The notes under the pieces: model-generated
What the model saw: the letters and a program-made list of their open reading frames with translations, nothing else
Databases searched by the model: none
Told to the model about the DNA's origin: nothing
Program-made: the position numbers and the translations under genes
From: Proteus cibi
GTDB taxonomy: Bacteria; Pseudomonadota; Gammaproteobacteria; Enterobacterales; Enterobacteriaceae
Direction of reading: 5' to 3'
Assembly: GCF_003144405.1 (NCBI RefSeq)
Contig: NZ_PENW01000015.1
Location: forward strand, 124,001-188,000
DNA: 64,000 nt
Shown here: positions 56,856-64,000 of the stretch, piece by piece
Position numbering within the stretch: the first letter of the stretch is position 1
How the letters are laid out: each line of letters opens with the position of its first letter

Positions 56856-57323
56856 TTAGCGAGGAGAAACAGTTAAGTTATTTCCATTACCAATAACTGC
56901 AACACGTTGACCTTGACTATAAACAGTATTATCTGCTTTTTGAACGATAGCGACAGTTTTACCACTATCTAAACGAACTTCAATTTGAACACCTTTAGTC
57001 GTATTTAAAGCACCTTGTGCTTGTTGTCCTGCCATACCACCGGCAATTGCACCCGCCGCTGTTGCAAGGTTACGACCAGTACCACCACCCACCGTGTTAC
57101 CCAACATACCGCCAAGAACGGCACCACCAATAGCACCTAGAATATTTTCATCACTACCCGCTTGAATATTCACTGCACGTACAGAAACCACAGTACCATA
57201 AGTAATATTTTGGGCTTGTTTTGCTTGGCTTGCGGTATAAGTGTCACCGGATAGTGAATTTGTATTCACACAACCGGTAAGTACAGTCATTGTAAAAAGA
57301 CCAATTAGTAAATGCTTAAACAT
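56856..57323 (-). CDS. slyB: SlyB, outer-membrane lipoprotein with glycine zipper
   Basis: Lipoprotein of 155 aa (E. coli length) with lipobox VLTGC, then a glycine-zipper segment (ILGAIGGAVLGGMLGNTVGGG and AAGAIAGGMAGQQAQG, about residues 65-110) and a C-terminal beta domain. I took ATG 57323 after AGGAG; the frame extends 30 bases upstream. In E. coli slyB responds to PhoPQ and protects the outer membrane under low magnesium or LPS stress. No PhoP box is obvious upstream here. A hairpin lies in its leader (57340-57363). Confidence 0.94.
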   Translation of the reverse strand: MFKHLLIGLFTMTVLTGCVNTNSLSGDTYTASQAKQAQNITYGTVVSVRAVNIQAGSDENILGAIGGAVLGGMLGNTVGGGTGRNLATAAGAIAGGMAGQQAQGALNTTKGVQIEVRLDSGKTVAIVQKADNTVYSQGQRVAVIGNGNNLTVSPR

Positions 57324-57339
57324 AGTCACTCCTAAAGAA

Positions 57340-57363
57340 AATCTGAGGCACATCGCTCAGATT
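57340..57363 (-). promoter_or_regulatory. Perfect inverted repeat in the slyB leader
   Basis: AATCTGAG / CTCAGATT, 8 bp each with an 8-base loop, about 17 bp upstream of the slyB start and just before its ribosome binding site. It may form an mRNA hairpin or be an operator. Confidence 0.45.
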
Positions 57364-57436
57364 ATATCAATGTTATCTAATATCAGTTATAGCTCGTTTT
57401 TTGCGTATGTCGACACTGATTTTAATAATATATAGC

Positions 57437-57450
57437 TTACTATATAGTAA
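57437..57450. promoter_or_regulatory. Perfect 14-bp palindrome between slyB and anmK
   Basis: TTACTATATAGTAA is a perfect palindrome in the divergent promoter region. A dimeric regulator of the MarR or TetR type could bind it; no known operator fits exactly. Confidence 0.35.
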
Positions 57451-57544
57451 AGGCCGATAGTAAAAACAGAAGAGATTTCTGAAAAAAGAGAATATAACAT
57501 TATATGTTAAAAATTTGCATCATCTTGATTATAAGGAAAAGAAC

Positions 57545-58657
57545 ATGATAGCAGGGCGGTACATTGGCGTGATGTCTGGCACAAGCTTAGATGGTGTTGA
57601 TGTTGTATTAGCTGCAATTAATAATAAGTTTGTTGCACAACAAGAAAATCACTTTCTGCCTTACCCACAAAATTTACGCCAACGAATTTTAGCTGTTTGC
57701 CAAGCGCAACCTACTACCTTGCATGAGATCGGTTTATTAGATGCCCAATTGGGTGAACTTTATGCGCAAGCAATTATGGAATTACTCGCAAAAGCAAAAC
57801 TTAGCGCGAGTGATATTACGGCGATAGGGTGTCATGGACAAACTGTTTGGCATGAGCCAGAAAGTGATATGCCATTTACTATGCAAATTGGCGACAGCAA
57901 CCGTGTTGCTGCACTAACAGGCATTACGACAGTGGGTGATTTTCGTCGCAGAGATATTGCTTACGGTGGACAGGGCGCGCCTTTAGTACCTGCTTTTCAT
58001 CTTGCCGTATTAGGACACCCTGTTGAAAAACGTATTATTTTAAATATTGGTGGTATCGCCAATATCTCATTGTTATTACCCGGTATTGCCGTCAAAGGCT
58101 ACGATACGGGGCCAGGAAATATGCTATTAGATAACTGGAATTGGATCCATAACCAAACACCCTATGATGATAATGGCAAATGGGCTGCGACGGGCACTGT
58201 TAACTCAGCTTTGTTGAAAGATATGCTTTCAGATCCTTACTTTTCACGTTCAGCACCTAAAAGTACAGGGCGAGAATATTTCAATACACAATGGTTAAAT
58301 TACCATTTAGCAAGAGTACCTAATGTTTTTCCTGAAGATGTACAAGCAACTCTTGTGGAATTAACGGCGATAAGTATTGTGCAGCAGATCCAATTAAACG
58401 GGGGATGTGAACGTTTACTCGTTTGTGGTGGAGGGGCGAGAAATGGGCAAATTATGCATCGTTTAGCGTCACTATTACCTGGTACAGAAGTCGCAACAAC
58501 GGATAAATATGGTTTAAGTGGTGATGACATGGAGGCATTGGCATTTGCTTGGTTAGCCGCGCGCACGATTGCAAATGAATCAGGGAATTTACCTTCTGTA
58601 ACAGGGGCATCAAGAGAAACCGTCTTAGGGGCGATTTACCCTACAAATCCTCGTTAA
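57545..58657 (+). CDS. anmK: AnmK, anhydro-N-acetylmuramic acid kinase
   Basis: Kinase (370 aa) that opens and phosphorylates 1,6-anhydroMurNAc during peptidoglycan recycling. The ATP-binding motif [14 protein letters not shown] is near residues 8-20, and [14 protein letters not shown] and [13 protein letters not shown] are family motifs. I took ATG 57545 ([10 protein letters not shown]), which follows AAGGAAAAG; an earlier ATG lacks a ribosome binding site. In E. coli mliC lies between anmK and pdxH; here it is absent and pdxH follows after 43 bp. Confidence 0.94.
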   Translation: MIAGRYIGVMSGTSLDGVDVVLAAINNKFVAQQENHFLPYPQNLRQRILAVCQAQPTTLHEIGLLDAQLGELYAQAIMELLAKAKLSASDITAIGCHGQTVWHEPESDMPFTMQIGDSNRVAALTGITTVGDFRRRDIAYGGQGAPLVPAFHLAVLGHPVEKRIILNIGGIANISLLLPGIAVKGYDTGPGNMLLDNWNWIHNQTPYDDNGKWAATGTVNSALLKDMLSDPYFSRSAPKSTGREYFNTQWLNYHLARVPNVFPEDVQATLVELTAISIVQQIQLNGGCERLLVCGGGARNGQIMHRLASLLPGTEVATTDKYGLSGDDMEALAFAWLAARTIANESGNLPSVTGASRETVLGAIYPTNPR

Positions 58658-58700
58658 GCGTGATATGCTGAGCGAAGTTTCTCAAAAGAGAGAGTGAAAA

Positions 58701-59354
58701 ATGACAGAACTTGATTTTATTGATGTTGCAGATTTACGCCGCGAATATATGAAGGGTGGACTACGACGTCATGAATTAACTGAACAGCCATTAGTTTTGT
58801 TTGAAAAGTGGTTAAAACAGGCTTGTGAAGCGCGTTTGAGTGATCCTACTGCCATGTGTGTTGCAACTGTTGATGAAAATGGGCAGCCTTATCAACGCAT
58901 CGTATTATTAAAACATTTCGATGAACATGGCTTAGTCTTTTACACCAACTTGGGCAGTCGCAAGGCGAGTCATTTAGAACACAATCAGCGTGTTAGCTTA
59001 TTATTCCCGTGGTATCCCTTAGAAAGGCAAGTTTGTTTTTTAGGGAAAGCTGAAAAACTTTCTCCTATTGAAGTCATTAAATATTTCCATAGTCGCCCTA
59101 AAGATAGCCAAATTGCAGCATGGGCTTCCCAACAGTCTTCTCGCATTTCCGCAAGAGGCGTGTTAGAAAGTAAGTTTCTAGAATTAAAACAGAAATTCCA
59201 AAATGGAGAAGTGCCATTACCGAGTTTCTGGGGTGGATATCGTGTAACATTTGATTCTGTTGAATTTTGGCAAGGACGAGAAAATCGTCTACATGATCGT
59301 TTTATCTACCAAAAATCACCACAAGGATGGGACATTGAGCGATTAGCACCTTAA
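58701..59354 (+). CDS. pdxH: PdxH, pyridoxamine 5'-phosphate oxidase
   Basis: FMN-dependent oxidase (217 aa) making pyridoxal 5'-phosphate from PNP or PMP, the last step of vitamin B6 synthesis. Family segments: [14 protein letters not shown] near the start, [38 protein letters not shown] and [12 protein letters not shown] near the end. pdxY (salvage kinase) is two genes downstream, so B6 genes cluster here as in E. coli. Confidence 0.96.
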   Translation: MTELDFIDVADLRREYMKGGLRRHELTEQPLVLFEKWLKQACEARLSDPTAMCVATVDENGQPYQRIVLLKHFDEHGLVFYTNLGSRKASHLEHNQRVSLLFPWYPLERQVCFLGKAEKLSPIEVIKYFHSRPKDSQIAAWASQQSSRISARGVLESKFLELKQKFQNGEVPLPSFWGGYRVTFDSVEFWQGRENRLHDRFIYQKSPQGWDIERLAP

Positions 59355-59486
59355 TAGAGTGTTAATAAATTTGCTTCAAAAAGTCTTTTTCTACTGGTAC
59401 TTAATGTAGTGGCGCTTTATGCTATACCACTTGTGTTTCACTTATATTTTAAATAGACAAAAAACAATAAACCGATGGAGTCATTG

Positions 59487-60761
59487 ATGTCTAGCAAGAA
59501 CCTAATCACACAATTGCAGGAGCGTGGGCTAATTGCTCAGGTCACGGATGAGGCAGCTTTAGTAGAGCGTTTGGAGCAAGGTCCTATCGCTCTCTATTGT
59601 GGCTTCGATCCTACCGCTGATAGCCTGCACTTGGGGCATTTGGTTCCTTTGCTGTGTTTAAAACGATTCCAACTAGCCGGGCATAAGCCTGTGGCGTTGG
59701 TGGGTGGTGCAACGGGTCTAATTGGTGATCCTAGTTTTAAAGCCACCGAGCGCAAACTGAATACCCAAGATACTGTTCACGAATGGGTAGAAAAAATTCG
59801 TAAACAAGTGTCACCTTTCTTAGATTTCAACAGTGGTGAAAACAGTGCGGAATTAGCAAACAACTATGACTGGTTCGGTCAAATGGATGTGCTAACATTC
59901 CTGCGTGATATCGGTAAACACTTCTCTGTGAACCAAATGATCAACAAAGAAGCGGTTAAACAACGTTTAAACCGTGACGATGTGGGTATCTCTTTTACTG
60001 AATTCGCCTATAACCTCTTGCAAGCTTATGACTTTGCGTCATTAAATACGCATTTAGGTGTTGAATTACAAATCGGTGGCTCTGATCAGTGGGGTAATAT
60101 CACTTCAGGTATCGATTTAACCCGTCGTTTCAATCAGAAACAAGTATTTGGTATGACTGTACCATTAATTACTAAATCTGATGGAACTAAATTCGGTAAG
60201 ACAGAAGGCGGTGCGGTTTGGTTAGATCCTAAGAAAACAAGCCCATACAAATTCTATCAGTTCTGGATCAATACAGCAGATGCTGACGTTTATCGCTTCT
60301 TAAAATTCTTCACATTTATGAGCATTGAAGAAATTAATGCACTTGAAGAAGAAGACAAAAATAGTGGTCAAGCGCCTCGTGCTCAACGTGTATTAGCCGA
60401 ACTCGTGACTGGTTTAGTTCACGGTGAAGAAGGTTTAATCGCCGCTAAACGTATTACAGAAAGCTTATTCTCTGGTGCAATTGCAGACTTAACACAAGCT
60501 GACCTTGAACAATTAGCACAAGATGGTATGCCAACAATTGAGTTAGAAAAAGGCAGTGATTTGCAACAAGCGCTGGTTAATGCAGAATTAGTTCCTTCTC
60601 GCGGTCAGGCTCGTACAATGATTGGCTCTAACGCAGTTTCAATTAATGGCGAAAAACAAGACAATCCTGAATACGTCTTTGAAGAAAAAGATTTCTTATT
60701 TGGTCATTATTCTATTTTACGTCGCGGTAAAAAACATTACTGCCTCGTTATCTGGAAATAA
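59487..60761 (+). CDS. tyrS: TyrS, tyrosyl-tRNA synthetase
   Basis: Class Ic synthetase of 424 aa (E. coli length). The HIGH-type motif is ADSLHLGH near residues 40-50, the KMSKS loop is KFGKT in [15 protein letters not shown] near 230-240, and an S4-type RNA-binding domain ([20 protein letters not shown]) closes the protein. I took ATG 59487 ([14 protein letters not shown]), which follows GGAG; an in-frame ATG 12 bases upstream is less likely. A terminator follows. Confidence 0.97.
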   Translation: MSSKNLITQLQERGLIAQVTDEAALVERLEQGPIALYCGFDPTADSLHLGHLVPLLCLKRFQLAGHKPVALVGGATGLIGDPSFKATERKLNTQDTVHEWVEKIRKQVSPFLDFNSGENSAELANNYDWFGQMDVLTFLRDIGKHFSVNQMINKEAVKQRLNRDDVGISFTEFAYNLLQAYDFASLNTHLGVELQIGGSDQWGNITSGIDLTRRFNQKQVFGMTVPLITKSDGTKFGKTEGGAVWLDPKKTSPYKFYQFWINTADADVYRFLKFFTFMSIEEINALEEEDKNSGQAPRAQRVLAELVTGLVHGEEGLIAAKRITESLFSGAIADLTQADLEQLAQDGMPTIELEKGSDLQQALVNAELVPSRGQARTMIGSNAVSINGEKQDNPEYVFEEKDFLFGHYSILRRGKKHYCLVIWK

Positions 60762-60770
60762 TTGACAGTA

Positions 60771-60799
60771 AAGGGCAACCAGTAAGTTGCCCTTTTTCT
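60771..60799 (+). terminator. Terminator of tyrS
   Basis: Perfect stem AAGGGCAAC / GTTGCCCTT (60771-60779, 60786-60794) with a six-base loop and a T run. Confidence 0.87.
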
Positions 60800-60883
60800 T
60801 AATAACAATAAATAAACGTATATACCTCGCCTATGATAATAAAGCTTGGGTGTTGTGTGTATTCACAATAATCGGTTTATGTC

Positions 60884-61753
60884 ATGAAAAATATACTCTC
60901 TATTCAGTCACATGTTGTTTTCGGTCATGCGGGTAACAGCGCCTCTGAGTTTCCAATGCGTCGTATGGGGGTGAATGTTTGGCCTCTAAATACAGTGCAA
61001 TTTTCAAATCACACACAATATCCAGAAAAATGGACTGGCTGTGTCATGTCAGCAGAACATATTACTGAGATTGTTGATGGTATTGCCGCAATCGGTAAAC
61101 TATCACAATGTGATGCAGTACTAAGTGGCTATTTGGGATCTGCTGAACAGGGTTTGCGCATTGTTGATATCGTTAAAAAAGTAAAACAAGCGAATCCTAA
61201 CGCATGGTATTTTTGTGATCCTGTCATGGGGCACCCTGAAAAAGGGTGTATTGTTCCTCCTGCAGTTTCAGGTGTGCTGTGTGAAGATGCATTACCTATT
61301 AGTGATATCATTGCACCCAATTTATTAGAGCTTGAAACATTAAGTGGTGGCAAAACCCTGCATAATGTTGATGAATGTGTAAATGCTGCCCGTGAATTGT
61401 GTAAACAAGGTCCAAAGGTTGTATTAGTAAAACACTTATCACGTGCAGGATATCGTCATGATCGCTTTGAAATGCTGTTAGTAACCGCAGAACATAGTTG
61501 GCATGTGAGTCGTCCATTAGTTGATTTTGGTGAGCGTCAACCTGTGGGTGTTGGTGATTTAACAAGTGGTTTAATGCTGGTGGATTTACTTAAAGGCGTT
61601 GAATTACAAACCGCATTAGAACACGTTGCTGCGGCAGTTTATGAAGTGATGCTAAAAACGAAAGAAATGAATGAGTACGAATTACAACTTGTTGCTGCTC
61701 AAGATCAAATGGTGCACCCAACACACCGATTCTGCGCAACCCAGATAGATTAA
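60884..61753 (+). CDS. pdxY: PdxY, pyridoxal kinase
   Basis: Ribokinase-fold kinase (289 aa) that phosphorylates pyridoxal in the salvage of vitamin B6. It starts [18 protein letters not shown] (after the initial MK), contains the substrate loop [11 protein letters not shown] and ends in the anion-hole/catalytic motif [10 protein letters not shown], with the catalytic Asp. It is separated from tyrS by a terminator, as in the E. coli order pdxH-tyrS-pdxY-gstA. Confidence 0.95.
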   Translation: MKNILSIQSHVVFGHAGNSASEFPMRRMGVNVWPLNTVQFSNHTQYPEKWTGCVMSAEHITEIVDGIAAIGKLSQCDAVLSGYLGSAEQGLRIVDIVKKVKQANPNAWYFCDPVMGHPEKGCIVPPAVSGVLCEDALPISDIIAPNLLELETLSGGKTLHNVDECVNAARELCKQGPKVVLVKHLSRAGYRHDRFEMLLVTAEHSWHVSRPLVDFGERQPVGVGDLTSGLMLVDLLKGVELQTALEHVAAAVYEVMLKTKEMNEYELQLVAAQDQMVHPTHRFCATQID

Positions 61754-61775
61754 ATCACTCGATTTTTAAGAGAAG

Positions 61776-61810
61776 AAAAAAGCGGATACTAATGTGATAT
61801 CCGCTTTTTT
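61776..61810. terminator. Bidirectional terminator between pdxY and gstA
   Basis: Perfect 13-bp stem AAAAAAGCGGATA / TATCCGCTTTTTT (61776-61788, 61798-61810). Confidence 0.9.
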
Positions 61811-61821
61811 ATTGTGTTAAT

Positions 61822-62466
<645 letters not shown>

Positions 62467-62603
62467 TCACTTACAGATATCAGAATATCTTCACTAATAT
62501 AAGATGATAAGAGGTTCTAAGAAATTAGCAAACTCAAATGGTGCGAATAAAAGAGGCTTTTGTAAATTTGTGAACAAGACAGTTAATTGATGAAAATACA
62601 CGA

Positions 62604-62648
62604 AAATAAATGCGCCTTATATTATATAAATATAAGGCGCATTTATTT
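62604..62648 (-). terminator. 18-bp perfect hairpin at the end of the DUF3592-like gene
   Basis: AAATAAATGCGCCTTATA (62604-62621) and TATAAGGCGCATTTATTT (62631-62648) pair exactly. The hairpin touches the last codon of the gene on the minus strand. T-rich DNA flanks both sides. Confidence 0.75.
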
Positions 62649-63351
62649 ATGACTCTTCAAATGAAGGTAAAAATGAAATATCAAGGTAATAAATTTTGGG
62701 GTTCTTTTTATCAACATAGACTGTAACAAGCTCTCTATTAATATAGGGGGTAGGGTCAAAAAAGATATAACCACTTTTATAACGAATTAATCGATTGTTT
62801 AATGTATCATGATAATCAGCAATAATTTGATAGGGAGAACGGTGATTAAAACGAATATGGCTATTAACAATAATTTCAGATATTTTTACATTGATCGGCA
62901 TTCCATCACGTTTTAATCGTTGATCTCTAGTGGCTCTTCTTCTGATAAAATACAAAGGGATAAGCCCTGTTGAGGCAAATACCAATCCTAAAATACTTAA
63001 TATAGCCCCTGCGCCATAGAGACCTAAAAAATTGTTTATCGTTGCTCTTTGTGGATCACTTGGAAGATAAATAACATTAATTTTTTCTCCAAGGTAAAAG
63101 CGAGATTGGTGGCTACCTTCTGGTGAGCGAAACGTTATTTCTCTATTATCTTTAGTATTAAATCGAATAACAGGGTGATAAAAGTCGTTGCCACTAGAAG
63201 ATTTACTCACACTTTGGTCAATAACAACGCCTGTTGTTTCTATTCCATTTCTTACTACCTTTAATTCAGATTTAATAACAAATAAAGCCACAACAAAAAT
63301 AATTGCACCAATAAGAGCAAAAATATAAAACAAAAATCTAAATTTCTTCAT
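62647..63351 (-). CDS. DUF3592-like membrane protein of unknown function
   Basis: 234 aa with two hydrophobic helices (about residues 7-27 and 110-135) flanking an extracytoplasmic domain of about 80 residues that reads TTGVVIDQSVSKSS..YHPVIRFNTKDNREITFRSPEGS and VIYLPSDPQRATI, the DUF3592 pattern. A second similar soluble domain (residues 145-234) follows. Function unknown. It sits between gstA and fabI and is a single gene. Confidence 0.7.
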   Translation of the reverse strand: MKKFRFLFYIFALIGAIIFVVALFVIKSELKVVRNGIETTGVVIDQSVSKSSSGNDFYHPVIRFNTKDNREITFRSPEGSHQSRFYLGEKINVIYLPSDPQRATINNFLGLYGAGAILSILGLVFASTGLIPLYFIRRRATRDQRLKRDGMPINVKISEIIVNSHIRFNHRSPYQIIADYHDTLNNRLIRYKSGYIFFDPTPYINRELVTVYVDKKNPKIYYLDISFLPSFEES

Positions 63352-63535
63352 ACATTAAATCCTTTTATTAATATGTAATTATTTTATCGCTAATATAAAA
63401 AAAGATTATAGGAATAAGCTAAAAAAGTGACATTTATCTAGCGAGTCATAATATTAAAAATGAAAGAAAAAAAGAGAGGGATGGGATAGGAACTCGAGAG
63501 TTAATCGCGTTAAGAGTAAAAATAGTAGAAACGAT

Positions 63536-63569
63536 ATAAAAAAACCAGCCTTAATAGTGAGGCTGGTTT
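63536..63569 (-). terminator. Terminator of fabI
   Basis: Stem AAACCAGCCT / AGGCTGGTTT (63542-63551, 63560-63569) with an eight-base loop and an A run (63536-63541) that is a T run on the minus strand. Confidence 0.8.
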
Positions 63570-63589
63570 CTATTATTTATAGAACAGAA

Positions 63590-64000
63590 TTATTTTAGTT
63601 CTAATTCATTCATTGCAGCGATGCTGAAACCACCATCTACGTGAACGATTTCGCCTGTGATACCGCCAGATAGGTCAGAGCATAGGAATGCCGCTGTATT
63701 ACCAACATCTTCAGTTGTTACAGTACGACGCAGAGGAGTTACTGATTCGCAATGGTTTAACATTTTACGGAAATCTTTGATACCAGATGCCGCTAATGTA
63801 CGGATTGGACCAGCAGAGATACCGTTAACACGAATACCTTCAGGACCCATAGCATTTGCCATATAACGAACGTTAGCTTCTAAAGAGGCTTTCGCCAGAC
63901 CCATAACGTTATAGTTAGGGATTGCACGTTCAGCACCTAAATAAGTCAGAGTTAATAACGCTGAATTTGGATTTAACATTTCACGGCTTGCTTTTGCCAT
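63590..64000 (-). CDS. fabI: FabI, enoyl-ACP reductase, C-terminal part (start outside window)
   Basis: The minus-strand frame runs off the window edge, giving at least 136 residues of the C-terminal half. It shows the catalytic Tyr-Lys region [21 protein letters not shown], the substrate loop [17 protein letters not shown] and the ending [15 protein letters not shown], all close to E. coli FabI. FabI reduces enoyl-ACP with NADH in fatty-acid synthesis and is the triclosan target. The apparent start in the window is only an internal methionine. Confidence 0.95.
   Translation of the reverse strand: MAKASREMLNPNSALLTLTYLGAERAIPNYNVMGLAKASLEANVRYMANAMGPEGIRVNGISAGPIRTLAASGIKDFRKMLNHCESVTPLRRTVTTEDVGNTAAFLCSDLSGGITGEIVHVDGGFSIAAMNELELK

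Overview
The window is about 64 kb of low-GC enterobacterial chromosome, almost certainly Proteus or a close relative in the Morganellaceae. This rests on a protein that I recognise as the 122-residue PqrA regulator of Proteus vulgaris, the AT-rich intergenic DNA, the tandem pair of heme receptors, and a gene order that follows the E. coli 36-38 min region with Proteus-type insertions. No phage, insertion sequence or CRISPR array is visible. Identifications come from reading the sequence and from remembered family features; no search was run.

Region 1 (1-9.5 kb): the end of btuD, the seven-gene arnBCADTEF operon for 4-amino-4-deoxy-L-arabinose modification of lipid A (polymyxin resistance), then nlpC and lplA. 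In E. coli btuD and nlpC lie close together, so arn looks inserted here. Three hexamers phased at 11 bp upstream of arnB resemble PmrA-type operator half-sites.

Region 2 (9.5-18.7 kb): pqrA, then a heme uptake operon on the minus strand, hemP-hmuR1-hmuR2-hmuS-hmuT-hmuU-hmuV, headed by a near-perfect Fur box. It carries heme from two outer-membrane receptors through periplasm and inner membrane to a cytoplasmic heme-handling protein.

Region 3 (18.8-29 kb): a decayed fragment of a 6-phospho-beta-glucosidase gene, then aroH, ppsR, ppsA, an RprA-like small RNA with an RcsB-like box, ydiK, ydiJ and menI, as in E. coli.

Region 4 (29-41 kb): a Fur-box-preceded lipoprotein of unknown function, the sufABCDSE iron-sulfur assembly operon, ldtE, an unrecognised gene whose ribosome binding site lies in a perfect hairpin, lpp, a choloylglycine-hydrolase family enzyme, and pykF.

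Region 5 (41-50.3 kb): six identical tRNA-Val(GAC) genes in exact 106-bp repeats, then mdtK, ribE, cfa, punC, punR, purR, the microprotein gene ynhF and sodB.

Region 6 (50.6-64 kb): a TauE/SafE permease, dkgB and a GNAT acetyltransferase sit where E. coli has other genes. They are followed by the conserved run grxD, rnt, gloA, ydhL, slyA, slyB, anmK, pdxH, tyrS, pdxY and gstA, then a DUF3592-like membrane protein and the 3' part of fabI, cut by the window edge.

Most of the window is conserved core genome. The points that deserve attention are the rprA homologue, the six-copy tRNA array, the glucosidase relic, the iron-regulated orphan lipoprotein, the Fur box near pqrA, and the orphan gene with the hairpin-covered start.
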